Below, in pieces: positions 55,198 to 64,000 of a stretch of 64,000 nucleotides of DNA. Source of the DNA: Notolepis coatsorum. Taxonomy: Eukaryota; Chordata; Actinopteri; Aulopiformes; Paralepididae. The position numbers were made by a program, and so were the translations under genes. The stretch is from the NCBI GenBank assembly GCA_963971535.1, contig OZ020585.1:157490915-157554914 (forward strand). Direction: 5' to 3'. Each line of letters starts with the position of its first letter. The first letter of the stretch is position 1. The notes beneath the pieces were generated by a model. The model did not search any database. It was not told where the DNA came from and saw only the letters and a list, made by a program, of their open reading frames with translations.

Positions 55198-55478
55198 AAT
55201 CTCTGTTGCTGTCGACTCGTTGTCTGTTGCTGTCGACTCGTTCTACTGTATATTGCTGTCGACTTGTTCTATTTTGCTGTCTACTCGGTCTATGTTGCTG
55301 TGGACTCGTTTTATGTTGCTGTCGACTCAGTCTCTCTTGCCGTCAAGTGTGGTTGTTGTACCAACTGCTAGTTTTTTTTATAGCTCTTTGTTTTGGAGTG
55401 CATGTTAACTCGGAGATGTTGAAAAACATGTTTAGTTGGTGTTAAGTGTCAAACATGTTTTTGTCTTATGTATGGGGG
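55198..55478 (+). repeat. Gmr1 3' untranslated region with GTTGCTGTCGACTCG repeats
   Basis: About six variants of a CTGTCGACTCGTT unit at 55,205-55,335, then unassigned sequence and a polypurine tract TATGGGGG (55,471-55,478). Confidence 0.8.
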
Positions 55479-56217
55479 TGTTACATCCCAATGTATATAT
55501 TCCCCAGTGTGTGTCTCCATGTGTGTGTGTTCTCCATTTTGTTTCCTCCCTCCAGCCATTGTTCCCTTCCCCATTGGTCCCTGCCAGGCCAATCCTTCCA
55601 TTATTGCAACACAGCAGTGATTGGTGGATGGCTTTCCAGACTCCAACACTCAATCCACACCACCCAATCATGGATCACCCCACACCTGTTAAAACATGGC
55701 TTCTCACTTCAGTCTCTCTCTCTCTCTGGCATGAGGCTAGGCCTTGTGATTTTGGTAAACCTGTAACTTTGACAGTATTGCATTTCGTTTATTGGCCTTT
55801 GGTGCTTAGTAGTAATTTCCTTGTGTGTGTATGGCCACAGAGAGAGCATTGTTAGTTATAGTTTGTTTTTGTACATATTCTGCTTTTGTTTCTGTATAAT
55901 TAATGTGTTTTTCTCTCTTTCTCAGGAAGCACAGATGGGGTGAGCTGCCATTTCCTTTGGACATTGTTTTCTCCTGTTTTGGTTAGGTAAGAGTAGTTTA
56001 GGTAATGTAATCTCTTTTACCATAGATTAGATTGTGTTTATTTGGAGTATAGTGGTGTTTGTTTGTTGTTTTGGCCTGGGCTCACCCCTGAGCTACATGT
56101 GCTTCCTTTGCCTCTATTCAATAAATATCATTGTTGTTTACAAACCTGGTCCATCTTTTCTGTCAACCAACTGTTATGTTACAGCCCTTTACCCTTAGAC
56201 ACACAGGGGTCGTAACA
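55479..56217 (+). repeat. 3' LTR of the Gmr1-type element
   Basis: Same length and, on reading, same sequence as the 5' LTR. Followed by ATGAC. Confidence 0.95.
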
Positions 56218-58362
56218 ATGACATCATACATTGGCACACCGACGTTTCCAGACTTCACCCATGAGAATCGAGCACAGTATACGGAGCTCCGGATGTGCTT
56301 AGAGACAATGATGGTGGATGTCGCTGATGAACGCCACAAGTATGCAATATTACTGCAGCACCTGAAAGTGCCCCGAGCGCACAATATAGCGCTAGCCTAT
56401 GCCACCTCTACGACCCCATACACCGCGGCTCTAGCAGCGCTGGACCAGAGATATGGACGTATATGGGATTACGTAATAGAAGAGATAAGGCATATTGACC
56501 GTTTACCCCCAGCAACAGACAATCGCTCACTAGACGACCTGTCTATAAAAGTACAGTCCCTGGTAGGGATGCTGGGAGCGCAACGAGAAAAGGGTATGCA
56601 CGAGCTATACGCCAACTCTAACGTCGAGAGGATTTTAGAGAAGCTGCCGCCCGCCAGACAGGAGCGCTTCAGGCGGCAAAGAGACCACCGTGATCCTAAC
56701 GGTCCAGAACCATCCCTCCTAGACTTGGCCGACTTCCTGGCGAGAGAAGTCAGCAGCCTACGATTGGATACGTTCGTGCGGAGCACACCAAGCTCCAGAG
56801 AGGGACCTAGGAGAGTAAACGATGGCCGAAGATCGGTGACTGTTATGCACCAAGCCGAATCAGTACCGCAGCACCAGAACCACAACACCCCCTCGACGAA
56901 AGAGGACCAGTGGAAGATTGAGTGCCAGTACTGTGAGGGAGAACATCGGCTCTATCAGTGCGAAGATTTCAAGAAGCTGACCACGGATGATGTGAGCCAG
57001 TGGGTCAAGGACCACCGCCGCTGCTTCCGCTGCGCGCGCAGCCACCTAGCAGCTGAGTGCCGCTTGAAAAAGAAGTGCAGCAGGTGCGGTGGCACCCACC
57101 TGGAGGTCCTGCATGACATCAACAGGCGTCAGCCAGGACAACAGAGTGGGCCCGTCGCGGTAATGTACCATGCCGAGGCGGTGGCACCAGAACCAAAGTT
57201 CCACCAGACCGCTCCCTGGTGTCCCGACTGCCACGGCAGACACTGGGAGTCACGGTGCGACTCGCACCATATAGAGTCTACGTCACCACCCGAGACAGGA
57301 GTGCTCCACATAGACCCCCAGCATAGCGGGACCCCCCGTGTGCTCCTCAAAGTGGTCAGAGTGCTCCTGAGCCACGAGGACAAGGTCCTGGACACTTACG
57401 CCTTCCTGGACGATGGGTCCGAAAAGACTCTCCTCCTCGCTTCCGCAGCAGCCCAGTTGGGCCTGCGAGGTGTCAAAGATACGATGACCATACGCACCAT
57501 CAGAAGGGACCAGAAGACCATAAAGGGTGAAAAGGTCTCCTTCGAGATAGCAGCGGTGGACAAGCCCGAGAAGCAGTATAGTATAAGTAACGTCTTCACC
57601 AGCCACGACATAGGCCTGTCGCAGTACACCTACCCCATCCCACAGCTGATGGCTAAGTATGGGCACCTACGTCAACTACCTATACCGCTTATCGACGGCG
57701 CCACACCGACCCTGCTCATCGGCTCCGACCACGCGGACCTCATTCTCCCAATTGAGGCGGCCCACGTCGGACCCAAAGGATGCCCGGTCGCGGTTCAGAC
57801 CCGACTGGGATGGACGCTCCAAGGCCCCCTCTACGGACTTGACAGTCAACCCACGTCTACAAGCTGCCTACACACAGAGGCGAGCGACACCGGCCTCTCC
57901 CCCGTACAGCAGAGGCTATTGACATTAAGCGAGAGGCCCGTGAGAGAACCGTGGGTACCAGAGGGAGTTCGGAACTCCACCCCCCTCAGCTGCGCTCCAG
58001 ACGTAGCTGACCTCGAACCCAGCACCCCAAGCGACTCCTTGACGGGGCGGCCGGGACCGGCCCCTCCTCAGATGGGGTACAGAGCAAACAAGAGAAACAG
58101 ACGGAGGAGGAGAAAGCACAGCCAAGCACAGATCAAAGCAGTCTCAGGCCCGCTTCCTCCTAAGCCCCCCTTCATCCCGTCTAGTCGTCATGACCATAGA
58201 CCAGTCACCACCCCGAGCTGCGTGGCCGGCCGGCCGCGTAAGCAAAGTGACCACTGGTGCCGACGGAAAGGTCAGAGTGGCAGAAGTGCTCGGCCAAGGG
58301 CGGATCTACAACCGACCCGTGGCGAGGCTGATAGAGTCGCCAAGGCTCCCCGACTCGCCTAA
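56218..58362 (+). CDS. gag: BEL/Pao 2 Gag C-terminal part and protease
   Basis: Resumes the BEL gag frame with MTSYIGTPTFPDFT. DUF1759-type domain, LPPARQERFRRQRDH, two zinc knuckles (CQYCEGEHRLYQC; CFRCARSHLAAEC with CSRCGG), and the A17/DUF1758 protease with LDDGSEKTLL near 57,405-57,440 through LGWTLQGPL near 57,830. After about 57,900 the frame continues without recognisable domain to a stop at 58,362, past the deletion that removed RT and most of integrase. Confidence 0.85.
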   Translation: MTSYIGTPTFPDFTHENRAQYTELRMCLETMMVDVADERHKYAILLQHLKVPRAHNIALAYATSTTPYTAALAALDQRYGRIWDYVIEEIRHIDRLPPATDNRSLDDLSIKVQSLVGMLGAQREKGMHELYANSNVERILEKLPPARQERFRRQRDHRDPNGPEPSLLDLADFLAREVSSLRLDTFVRSTPSSREGPRRVNDGRRSVTVMHQAESVPQHQNHNTPSTKEDQWKIECQYCEGEHRLYQCEDFKKLTTDDVSQWVKDHRRCFRCARSHLAAECRLKKKCSRCGGTHLEVLHDINRRQPGQQSGPVAVMYHAEAVAPEPKFHQTAPWCPDCHGRHWESRCDSHHIESTSPPETGVLHIDPQHSGTPRVLLKVVRVLLSHEDKVLDTYAFLDDGSEKTLLLASAAAQLGLRGVKDTMTIRTIRRDQKTIKGEKVSFEIAAVDKPEKQYSISNVFTSHDIGLSQYTYPIPQLMAKYGHLRQLPIPLIDGATPTLLIGSDHADLILPIEAAHVGPKGCPVAVQTRLGWTLQGPLYGLDSQPTSTSCLHTEASDTGLSPVQQRLLTLSERPVREPWVPEGVRNSTPLSCAPDVADLEPSTPSDSLTGRPGPAPPQMGYRANKRNRRRRRKHSQAQIKAVSGPLPPKPPFIPSSRHDHRPVTTPSCVAGRPRKQSDHWCRRKGQSGRSARPRADLQPTRGEADRVAKAPRLA

Positions 58363-58381
58363 TGACGACCATGACCCATGA
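58190..58381 (+). pseudogene. BEL/Pao 2 Pol C-terminal remnant
   Basis: In a different frame from the protease: TIDQSPPRAAWPAGRVSKVT through DSPNDDHDP, collinear with the last 63 codons of the minus-strand BEL/Pao 3 pol. It is all that is left of pol downstream of protease. Confidence 0.8.
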
Positions 58382-58481
58382 CTTTGTGAACTGACCGACC
58401 CCTCACAGACATTGAGTAGTGGACAGTGCGGTTAATCTGTCTCTGCTTAGCTAATTAGGTGGGACTAATTAGGGGGCGGCT

Positions 58482-58955
58482 GTTACAAAGGGTCAGATTA
58501 AACCGAATATATATATTTATTGCCTGAGATCCCATGTATAATATTTGTATATCGTTTGATATCCCTTGTATATTCTTTGTACATATATACGGAATATCCC
58601 TTTACCTGGTACAGGACAGACCATGATATTCGTTCTCCTATTGGAAGCGATCCCCTGGCGCCAGTGACTTACCCCCTAGAGCTGACTTGAAAGGTGCCGA
58701 CGAACATGTCCCAACTAGCCCCGGTTCCGCGTAGGAATACGGCTACCGAAATACGAATGGCACTATTTGTCCACCGTACATATAAATAGGGCGCAAAAAA
58801 TGTAGAATTCCTCTTAGTCCCTTGTCCCGTTCAGTCTCGTTCAGTTCCAGTTATCCAAGTGACGTCTCTCCCCACTACGCAACGTGGGCAGAATAGGGCT
58901 CGCATTGCCCCAAGATAGAGTCTCGTGTTATCCTAATACGTTTGTTTAACGTATT
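58482..58955 (+). repeat. Truncated 3' LTR of BEL/Pao 2
   Basis: Matches 46,734-47,207 with about two differences, then stops inside CGTTTGTTTAACGTATTA, where the minus-strand LTR of BEL/Pao 3 begins. Preceded by the polypurine tract AGGGGGCGGC. Confidence 0.9.
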
Positions 58956-59729
58956 AGGTCGGGGGTCTTTATCCATAGAATAATCAAAGTATCCAAAGCA
59001 TAATCCGTGCCTGGGAAGGCGGGCTGTCGTCGGTAGAATAATCCGGTATACAGGTCCACTCGCTCGTCGGCTCTGGGGCTCCTCGGGTGCAGCTTCACAT
59101 AGGGTCAACCACCCTGGGTAAGCAGCCAGTTCTCTGCCCGAAACGATGGGGTACTGACTACGGTAGTATTCTCACCGCACGAAGCACTATATATTAACAG
59201 ACTATTATTAGCTTAATAGACTACGTCCAACTCGACGATATAGTGCCAAATATGACTATTCAAATATTAATATACACGATGTCTCAATACCGATGATAGG
59301 CCGAACTTGGCCTTACTCCCACACGTGGCATCGCGGGGAGGCTTTACGTCTGTGACTCTATTGGAGGGTAAGAAACTGGACTGAAAAGGAAGTCCTACTT
59401 TAGTAGCGCAGTATATACACACTATGAACAAATAGTCCCATTAGTGGTGCGGTAGCCAAATTCCTACGCGGAACTAGGACTTGTTCGTACATGTCGAGCG
59501 GTACGTTTGAACTGGGTCTGAGGGGTATGGCAGCCTGGCACCAAGGTCTCGACCAATAGTAGAATGGAGACTATTATGGGATGTTCAGTAGGCTAGAATG
59601 GATATTCAATGCATATTGTACAAGGAATATACAAGGGATATCAGGGAATATTAGAGAATATACAAATACAATTAAATATATATATATAAATAAATATATA
59701 TATTCGGTTTAATCTGGCCCTTCACAACA
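58951..59729 (-). repeat. 3' LTR of BEL/Pao 3 (truncated at its distal end)
   Basis: On the minus strand it starts TGTTGTGAAGGGCCAGATTA, clearly related to the TGTTACAAAGGGTCAGATTA start of BEL/Pao 2, then diverges. It ends in the junction with the BEL/Pao 2 LTR. A polypurine tract, CAGGGGGTGGC on the minus strand, precedes it. Confidence 0.85.
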
Positions 59730-59838
59730 GCCACCCCCTGAATAGGTCCCAGACCTAATCAGTTAAACGGAGACAGATTAATCGCGTTGTCTATTTACAC
59801 ATAAGGGTTTGCTGTAGGGGTCAGTCAACTTCACAAAG

Positions 59839-60675
59839 TCATAGGGTTGTAGGGTCATGGTCATCATCGATTGTGTCTGGGAGTCGAGGCAGTTCTATGA
59901 GCCTTGCCACGGGACGGGTGTAAGTGCGACCCTGGACGAGCACTTCAGCTGCTCGGACCTTGCCGTCGGCACCGGTGATCACTTTGCTTACGCGGCCGGC
60001 CGGCCACATAGCTCTGGGCAGTGATTGATCAATAATCATGACGACTGTTCCTTCTGTCAAATTGTCTCTCTCCTTTACCCACTTCTGGCGGGTCTGTAGA
60101 GACGGTAGGTAGTGCAGTAGGAAACTGTTCCAAAACTTGTCGGCTAATACTTGGCTGTACCTCCACATTCGTCGGCCGTTCGCTTCTTCAGGCCGGTACA
60201 TTGTTTGGGGTAATGTGGGATCTAGCCGCCCCATCAGGAGTGTGTTGGGGGTAACTGGGTCGATATCCGCCACATCACTGGAGACATATCCGAGGGGCTT
60301 CGAGTTAAGTACTCCCTCAATCTCCGTGAGGACTGTCATTAGGACTTCTTCCGCCACAGTCTGGGCCCCAAGTACTGCGTACAGGGCTGTCTTTATGGAG
60401 CGCACTTCTCGTTCCCAAGTGCCACCGAAGTGGGGTGCGTTTGGGGGGTTGAATTGGAAATCAACCTGTGCTGGAGCGAGGTGGGTCTTAAGTTCTGGGC
60501 CCATAGCTTGGAAGCTCTCTCTCAGCTCTCTTTCGCCGCCTTTAAAGTTTGTCCCATGAACGGACAATAGGGTAGACGGTCTTCCTTTCCGTGATATGAA
60601 TCTACGGAAGGCCATAAGGAATGAGTCTGTGCTCATGGTCGGGAGAAGCTCGATGTGTATCGCTCTGGTGGTCAT
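59839..60675 (-). pseudogene. BEL/Pao 3 integrase core and C-terminal region
   Basis: The same frame as the upstream piece, separated from it by a TGA at 60,694-60,696. It starts at MTTRAIHIELLPTMSTDSFL. The motif normally containing the second catalytic Asp reads SVHGTNFKGG, so that Asp is lost; the Glu in GGTWEREVRS is present. Ends in a DUF5641-type domain (RDNLTEGTVVMIIDQSLPR, GRVSKVITGADGKVRAAEVL). It cannot be catalytically active as it stands. Confidence 0.85.
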
Positions 60676-60693
60676 GCATTTGAATACAATACC

Positions 60694-63600
60694 TCACCGC
60701 TTCTCGGTTCCTCTTCCTTTCTTTATGTGCAGCGGGCCAAAGCAGTCCATACCCGTTGAGTGGAATGGCTTGTCACCGATTCGGAGGCGACATGGAGGAA
60801 GGTCAGCCATCCTTGGTATGCTGGGCTGCGCGCGCCACTTGCGGCAGTCTAGACATGTTCGTTGGAAGCGTCGTACCGCCTCTCTTCCTTGTAGGATCCA
60901 GTAACGACGTCTGATTTCCGCGAAGACTCTTTCTGCTCCTGCGTGATGTACATCCTCATCGTATTTCTTTATAATCAGCTCTGTGACCTTGTGTCGGCTG
61001 TTCAATACGATCGGGTATTTAATGTCATCCGGTAGATTGGGGGCTCTGCGTAGGCGACCACCCACTCTGATGAGGGTGTGAGCGTCGCTCTCGGGGGCCA
61101 GGTGAATTAATCTGCTGTCGGATGGGACGGGCTTTCCTCCCTGTAGACAGGCCAATTCATCGGGGAACGAGTCTCTCTGGGCTCGCTGCAGTAGAAGCAA
61201 TTCTGCTTCCTCGTAGTTAGCTGCTGACATATCAGCGGGGGACTTGCACTCCGGGTGGTACCGCAGGAATGTTCTTTGTTGTGCACTCTCTATGGACGTG
61301 CAATCGTTTATGTTAGGGTCGGTGGAGGCTACGGTGCTCAATCCACAGAACACAGACTTCTTAATTTCCACCTCCTCTGGACTTGCTTCCCTCGGGATAG
61401 GCATGGGCCACTGTCCTTCCGGGAGTCTTAGGAATGCGGGGCCGTCACTGTAGACATTGCGACGGGTGAGGTCATCCAGGGGCATCCCCCGGGTGATGAC
61501 GTCAGCTGGGTTCTGTTTTGTATCAACGTAGCGCCACTCTGTTTCTCCGGTTAACTCTTCGGTTAAGTCTTGAATCTCGGTGACTCTGACTCCCACGAAG
61601 ACTTTGTACTTGCATGAGTCCGATTTGATCCAGGCGAGTACCGTCGTGGAATCTGACCACAGGATTGTTCTAGACACCGGTATGGTGAGCTCACGTTGGA
61701 TGAGCGTGGCTAGGTGCGCTCCGGCTAGGGCTGCGCAGAGCTCTAGACGTGGGATAGATTGTTGCTTGCGTGGGGCTATTCTCGAGCGGGCGAGGACAAA
61801 TGCTGTGTAGATCTCTCCCCCCTGGTCTTGGGCCCGCAAGTAGGCTACTGATCCGTATGCGACCTCTGAGGCGTCACTGAAGACGTGTAAGTCCATTTTA
61901 CATGTCTCTGGCCTCACCGTGGGTGGGAAGTAGCTTCGGCGCATATTAACGCCTGGGAGTGAGTGGAGCTCCATCTCCCACTCTCTCCAGGTGGATGCAA
62001 GGTGTGCGGGAATGGGGTCGTCCCAGCCCTGGTCCTTGTCCCACAATGCTCGTACAATCATTTTTGCCCTGGTGGTGTACGGTAGAATACATCCTAGCGG
62101 GTCATATTGTCGGGCGAGTGTTGTGTACACACTCCGTCTGGTGGTCGGCGCCGCCGCCGGCCTTCCCTGCTCCGTAGTCAGGGGCTTGTGTCTGTAGTGA
62201 AGCGAATCTGTTTTGAATCGCCACACCAATCCCAGGGTCATCTCCTGGGCTTCTCCCGGGATTGTAGCCATCCAGGTCTCGCTGCTGGCTGCCTTGTCCT
62301 CGGAGGAGAGGCTGCGCAGTACTTGCGGATCGCTGCTGGCCCACTGCCTGAGATCAAAGCCACCTTTGATCAATGAGGCGCGGAGTTTAATCAGGAGAGC
62401 CTCGGCTTCTTCCTGGGTTGAAAGGCTTTGTAGACAGTTGTCTACGTAGAAGCTGTTCTTTACGCTGTGTCGGACCTCTTCGTCCGCTGCTGGGTCCTCT
62501 GCTACATGTTTCTGTAGTGCAAATGTCGCACAGCAGGGGCTGCACGTCGTTCCGAAGGGGAGGACTTCCCATTGGTAGATGGCTGGGTGCTCATCTCCTG
62601 GCTTCTCTCTCCATAGGAACCGTAACAGGGGCTTGTCCGCCTCTACTAATCTCACCTGCAGGAACATTCCTTTAATGTCCCCGCTGATGGCCACCTTTTC
62701 CTGGCGGAAGCGGAGTAGAACGCCGAGTAGGGAGGGGCCGAGTGTGGGACCGGGCAGTAACTCTTTATTCAGATTTTGGGATCCGATCTGGTAGCTGCAG
62801 TTAAATACTATGCGGTCTTTACCGTTGTGATGGACCTTGTGGTGGGGCACGTACCACGATTCAGTGGTCTGGTCAGCCTCTTTAATGTCCATCTTTGTGA
62901 CGTGTCCCGCTGTGATGAGCTTCTCAATCTCAGCGCGGTATACACTCTCTTGGGCGGGGTTCTTGGCTAAGCGCCGCTCCGTGTTCAGCAGGTACCGTTC
63001 AGTGGCGTCTGTCTTGGCGTGGAAAGTAGGCATTCCTTCTCGCCGCAGGAGTGGCGTGGCGTATCTCAACACGCCGTTGACCGGGACTCTCTTGGTCCCT
63101 GTGTACCGCGACAGTCCTATTTCTTGGCTGGTGAAAGCGTCTGCAATCTGGTACCGTCGCTCAGGCTGGCCGCTTGCTGCGATAGAGAATGAGACATTCT
63201 CGCCCTTTATCGTCTTCAAATCTCGTCTTATTGTCCGAATTGTCATTTGGGTTTCGCTTCCCCGCAGCCCTAGCTGGGCCGCAGCGGAGGCGAGCAGCAG
63301 GGTCTTCTCTGACCCGTCATCGAGGACGGCGTAAGTGTCCAGGACTTTATTCTGGTAGCTTAGTGTCACACGCACTACTTTTAGGAGTACTCGGGCTCCA
63401 CTGCTGCTGGCGGGATCGATGTACATGACGCTCGCTTTGCGGCTGGATGGTGCAGGTGAAGGGCGCCGTCTGTTACTGTCGTGAAGTATGTCCAGATGGG
63501 CTCCATCGCACTTGGTGCACCTTTTCTTTAAGCGGCATTCGGCTGCCATGTGTGAGCGCGCACAGCGAAAACAGCGCTTGTTGGACTTTATCCATTGACC

Positions 63601-64000
63601 TGCTTCCTCCGCGTTCAGCTTGGGGAAGGAGTCACATTGCGCTAGCCAGTGTTCTTTCTCACAGTAGGGGCACACTATCTTCCACTTCTCCGTTCTGGAG
63701 GGGGTACTGTGGCTCCTGCTGCTCGGTACTGACTCCGATTGGTGCATCACAGTCACCGATCTTCTTCCATCATTTAGTCGTCTGGTTCCTTCTCTGGAGC
63801 CAGGGGTGCTCCGTCCGAATGTATCTAGCCGTAGGCTGCTAACTTCTCTCGCCAGGAAGTCTGCTAGATCGAGGAGGTTCGGTTCGGGGCCATTCGGGTC
63901 TCTGTGGTCCCTCTGCCGCCTAAAGCGCTCCTGACGAGCGGGCGGCAGCTTCTCCAGGATCCTTTCCACATTTGAGTTGGCGTAAAGTTCATACTTCCCC
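60694..64000 (-). pseudogene. BEL/Pao 3 Gag (3' part), protease, RT, RNase H and integrase N-terminus
   Basis: Open from the window edge down to the TGA at 60,694-60,696. Order: gag end (LPPARQERFRRQRDH), zinc knuckles (CPYCEKEHWLAQC; CFRCARSHMAAEC with CTKCDG), protease start (LDDGSEKTLL), then an in-frame deletion of the second half of protease (junction near 63,090), RT (AISGDIKGMFLQV; FYVDNCLQSL, with N at the last box position), A17 connection (LARQYDPLGCILPYTTRAKM), RNase H (FSDASEVAYGSVAYLR; WSDSTTVLAWIK) and the integrase HHCC finger with the first catalytic Asp (TGMDCFGPLH). It probably continues beyond 64,000. Confidence 0.88.
63090..63130 (-). other. In-frame protease deletion junction in BEL/Pao 3
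   Basis: Compared with BEL/Pao 2, the sequence goes from the IGLSRYT position of protease straight to a segment preceding RT (RVPVNGVLRYATPLLRR), without loss of frame. Confidence 0.6.

Larger units (their letters stand above)
49404..56217 (+). mobile_element. Complete Gmr1-type Ty3/Gypsy element (integrase before RT)
   Basis: 6,814 bp. The LTRs (49,404-50,142 and 55,479-56,217, both 739 bp) appear identical on reading, with a perfect 5-bp target duplication ATGAC. gag and pol are open. Pol order is PR-IN-RT-RH, the hallmark of the Gmr1 group of Ty3/Gypsy elements, unlike the chromovirus at 13,540. It is the youngest insertion here. Confidence 0.95.
46734..58955 (+). mobile_element. BEL/Pao retrotransposon 2, internally deleted, with Gmr1 insertion
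   Basis: 5' LTR 46,734-47,949, tRNA-Tyr-type primer site, gag split by the Gmr1 element (49,404-56,217 plus the duplicated ATGAC), then protease. The RT, RNase H and most of integrase are missing; only the C-terminal 60 codons of pol remain before a truncated 3' LTR (58,482-58,955). The shared LTR part shows about two differences in 470 bp, so the element is young. It is in the same 40-bp array as BEL/Pao 1. Confidence 0.9.
58951..64000 (-). mobile_element. BEL/Pao retrotransposon 3, minus strand, continuing beyond the window
   Basis: The 3' LTR, pol and part of gag are in the window; the 5' part lies beyond 64,000. Same family as BEL/Pao 2, but with a different deletion (protease C-terminal half) and a nonsense codon in integrase. 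Confidence 0.9.

Noticed and set aside
62102..63842. Plus-strand frames opposite BEL/Pao 3 pol
   Set aside because: They are antisense shadows of the RT and protease regions.

Overview
The window is teleost (ray-finned fish) nuclear DNA, probably a repeat-rich draft assembly. It has a 200-bp N gap, long GATA, CA, ATT and CT microsatellites, fish-type LINE tails, hAT-like terminal repeats and several complete LTR retrotransposons. Only one host-type gene is recognisable: a KLHL10-like BTB-Kelch gene on the + strand, in five visible exons between 25,393 and 30,429. I do not name a species.

Left part (1-13,500): a patchwork of microsatellites, 5'-truncated L2/CR1-type LINE copies (3,594-5,801 minus; 9,456-10,624 plus), LINE 3' tails, and small DNA-transposon derivatives, including two copies of a G+C-rich foldback element. 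From 13,540 to 20,409 (minus strand) lies a complete Ty3/Gypsy chromovirus. It has 1,237-bp LTRs with only about three visible differences, a 5-bp target duplication, uninterrupted gag and pol, a C-terminal chromodomain and signals for self-primed reverse transcription.

Middle part (20,410-34,960): LINE tails, a decayed pogo-like transposase exon, a non-autonomous hAT, then a 44-46-bp minisatellite immediately upstream of the KLHL10-like gene. The gene lacks the exon for the middle of its BACK domain, and transposon debris occupies that interval. Two direct copies of a hAT-like element that carries a captured LINE fragment lie at 11,819-13,091 and 30,651-31,753. The outermost ends of this pair are flanked by the same 8-bp sequence, so the whole 19.9-kb block, including the Gypsy element and the gene, may have moved as one composite element.

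Right part (34,960-64,000): a 40-bp tandem array holds a degenerate BEL/Pao element (35,173-46,547) and next to it a second BEL/Pao element (46,734-58,955, internally deleted). The gag of the second contains a very young Gmr1-type Gypsy element (49,404-56,217) whose integrase precedes its reverse transcriptase and whose gag and pol are in one frame, separated by a single UAG. A third BEL/Pao copy, on the minus strand, runs from 59,729 past the window end and is joined tail-to-tail with the second at about 58,951.

The elements do not form a shared pathway. What the window records is repeated nested insertion, readable from target duplications: LINE tail, then TIR element, then hAT composite, then Gypsy and gene on one side; tandem array, then BEL, then Gmr1 on the other.
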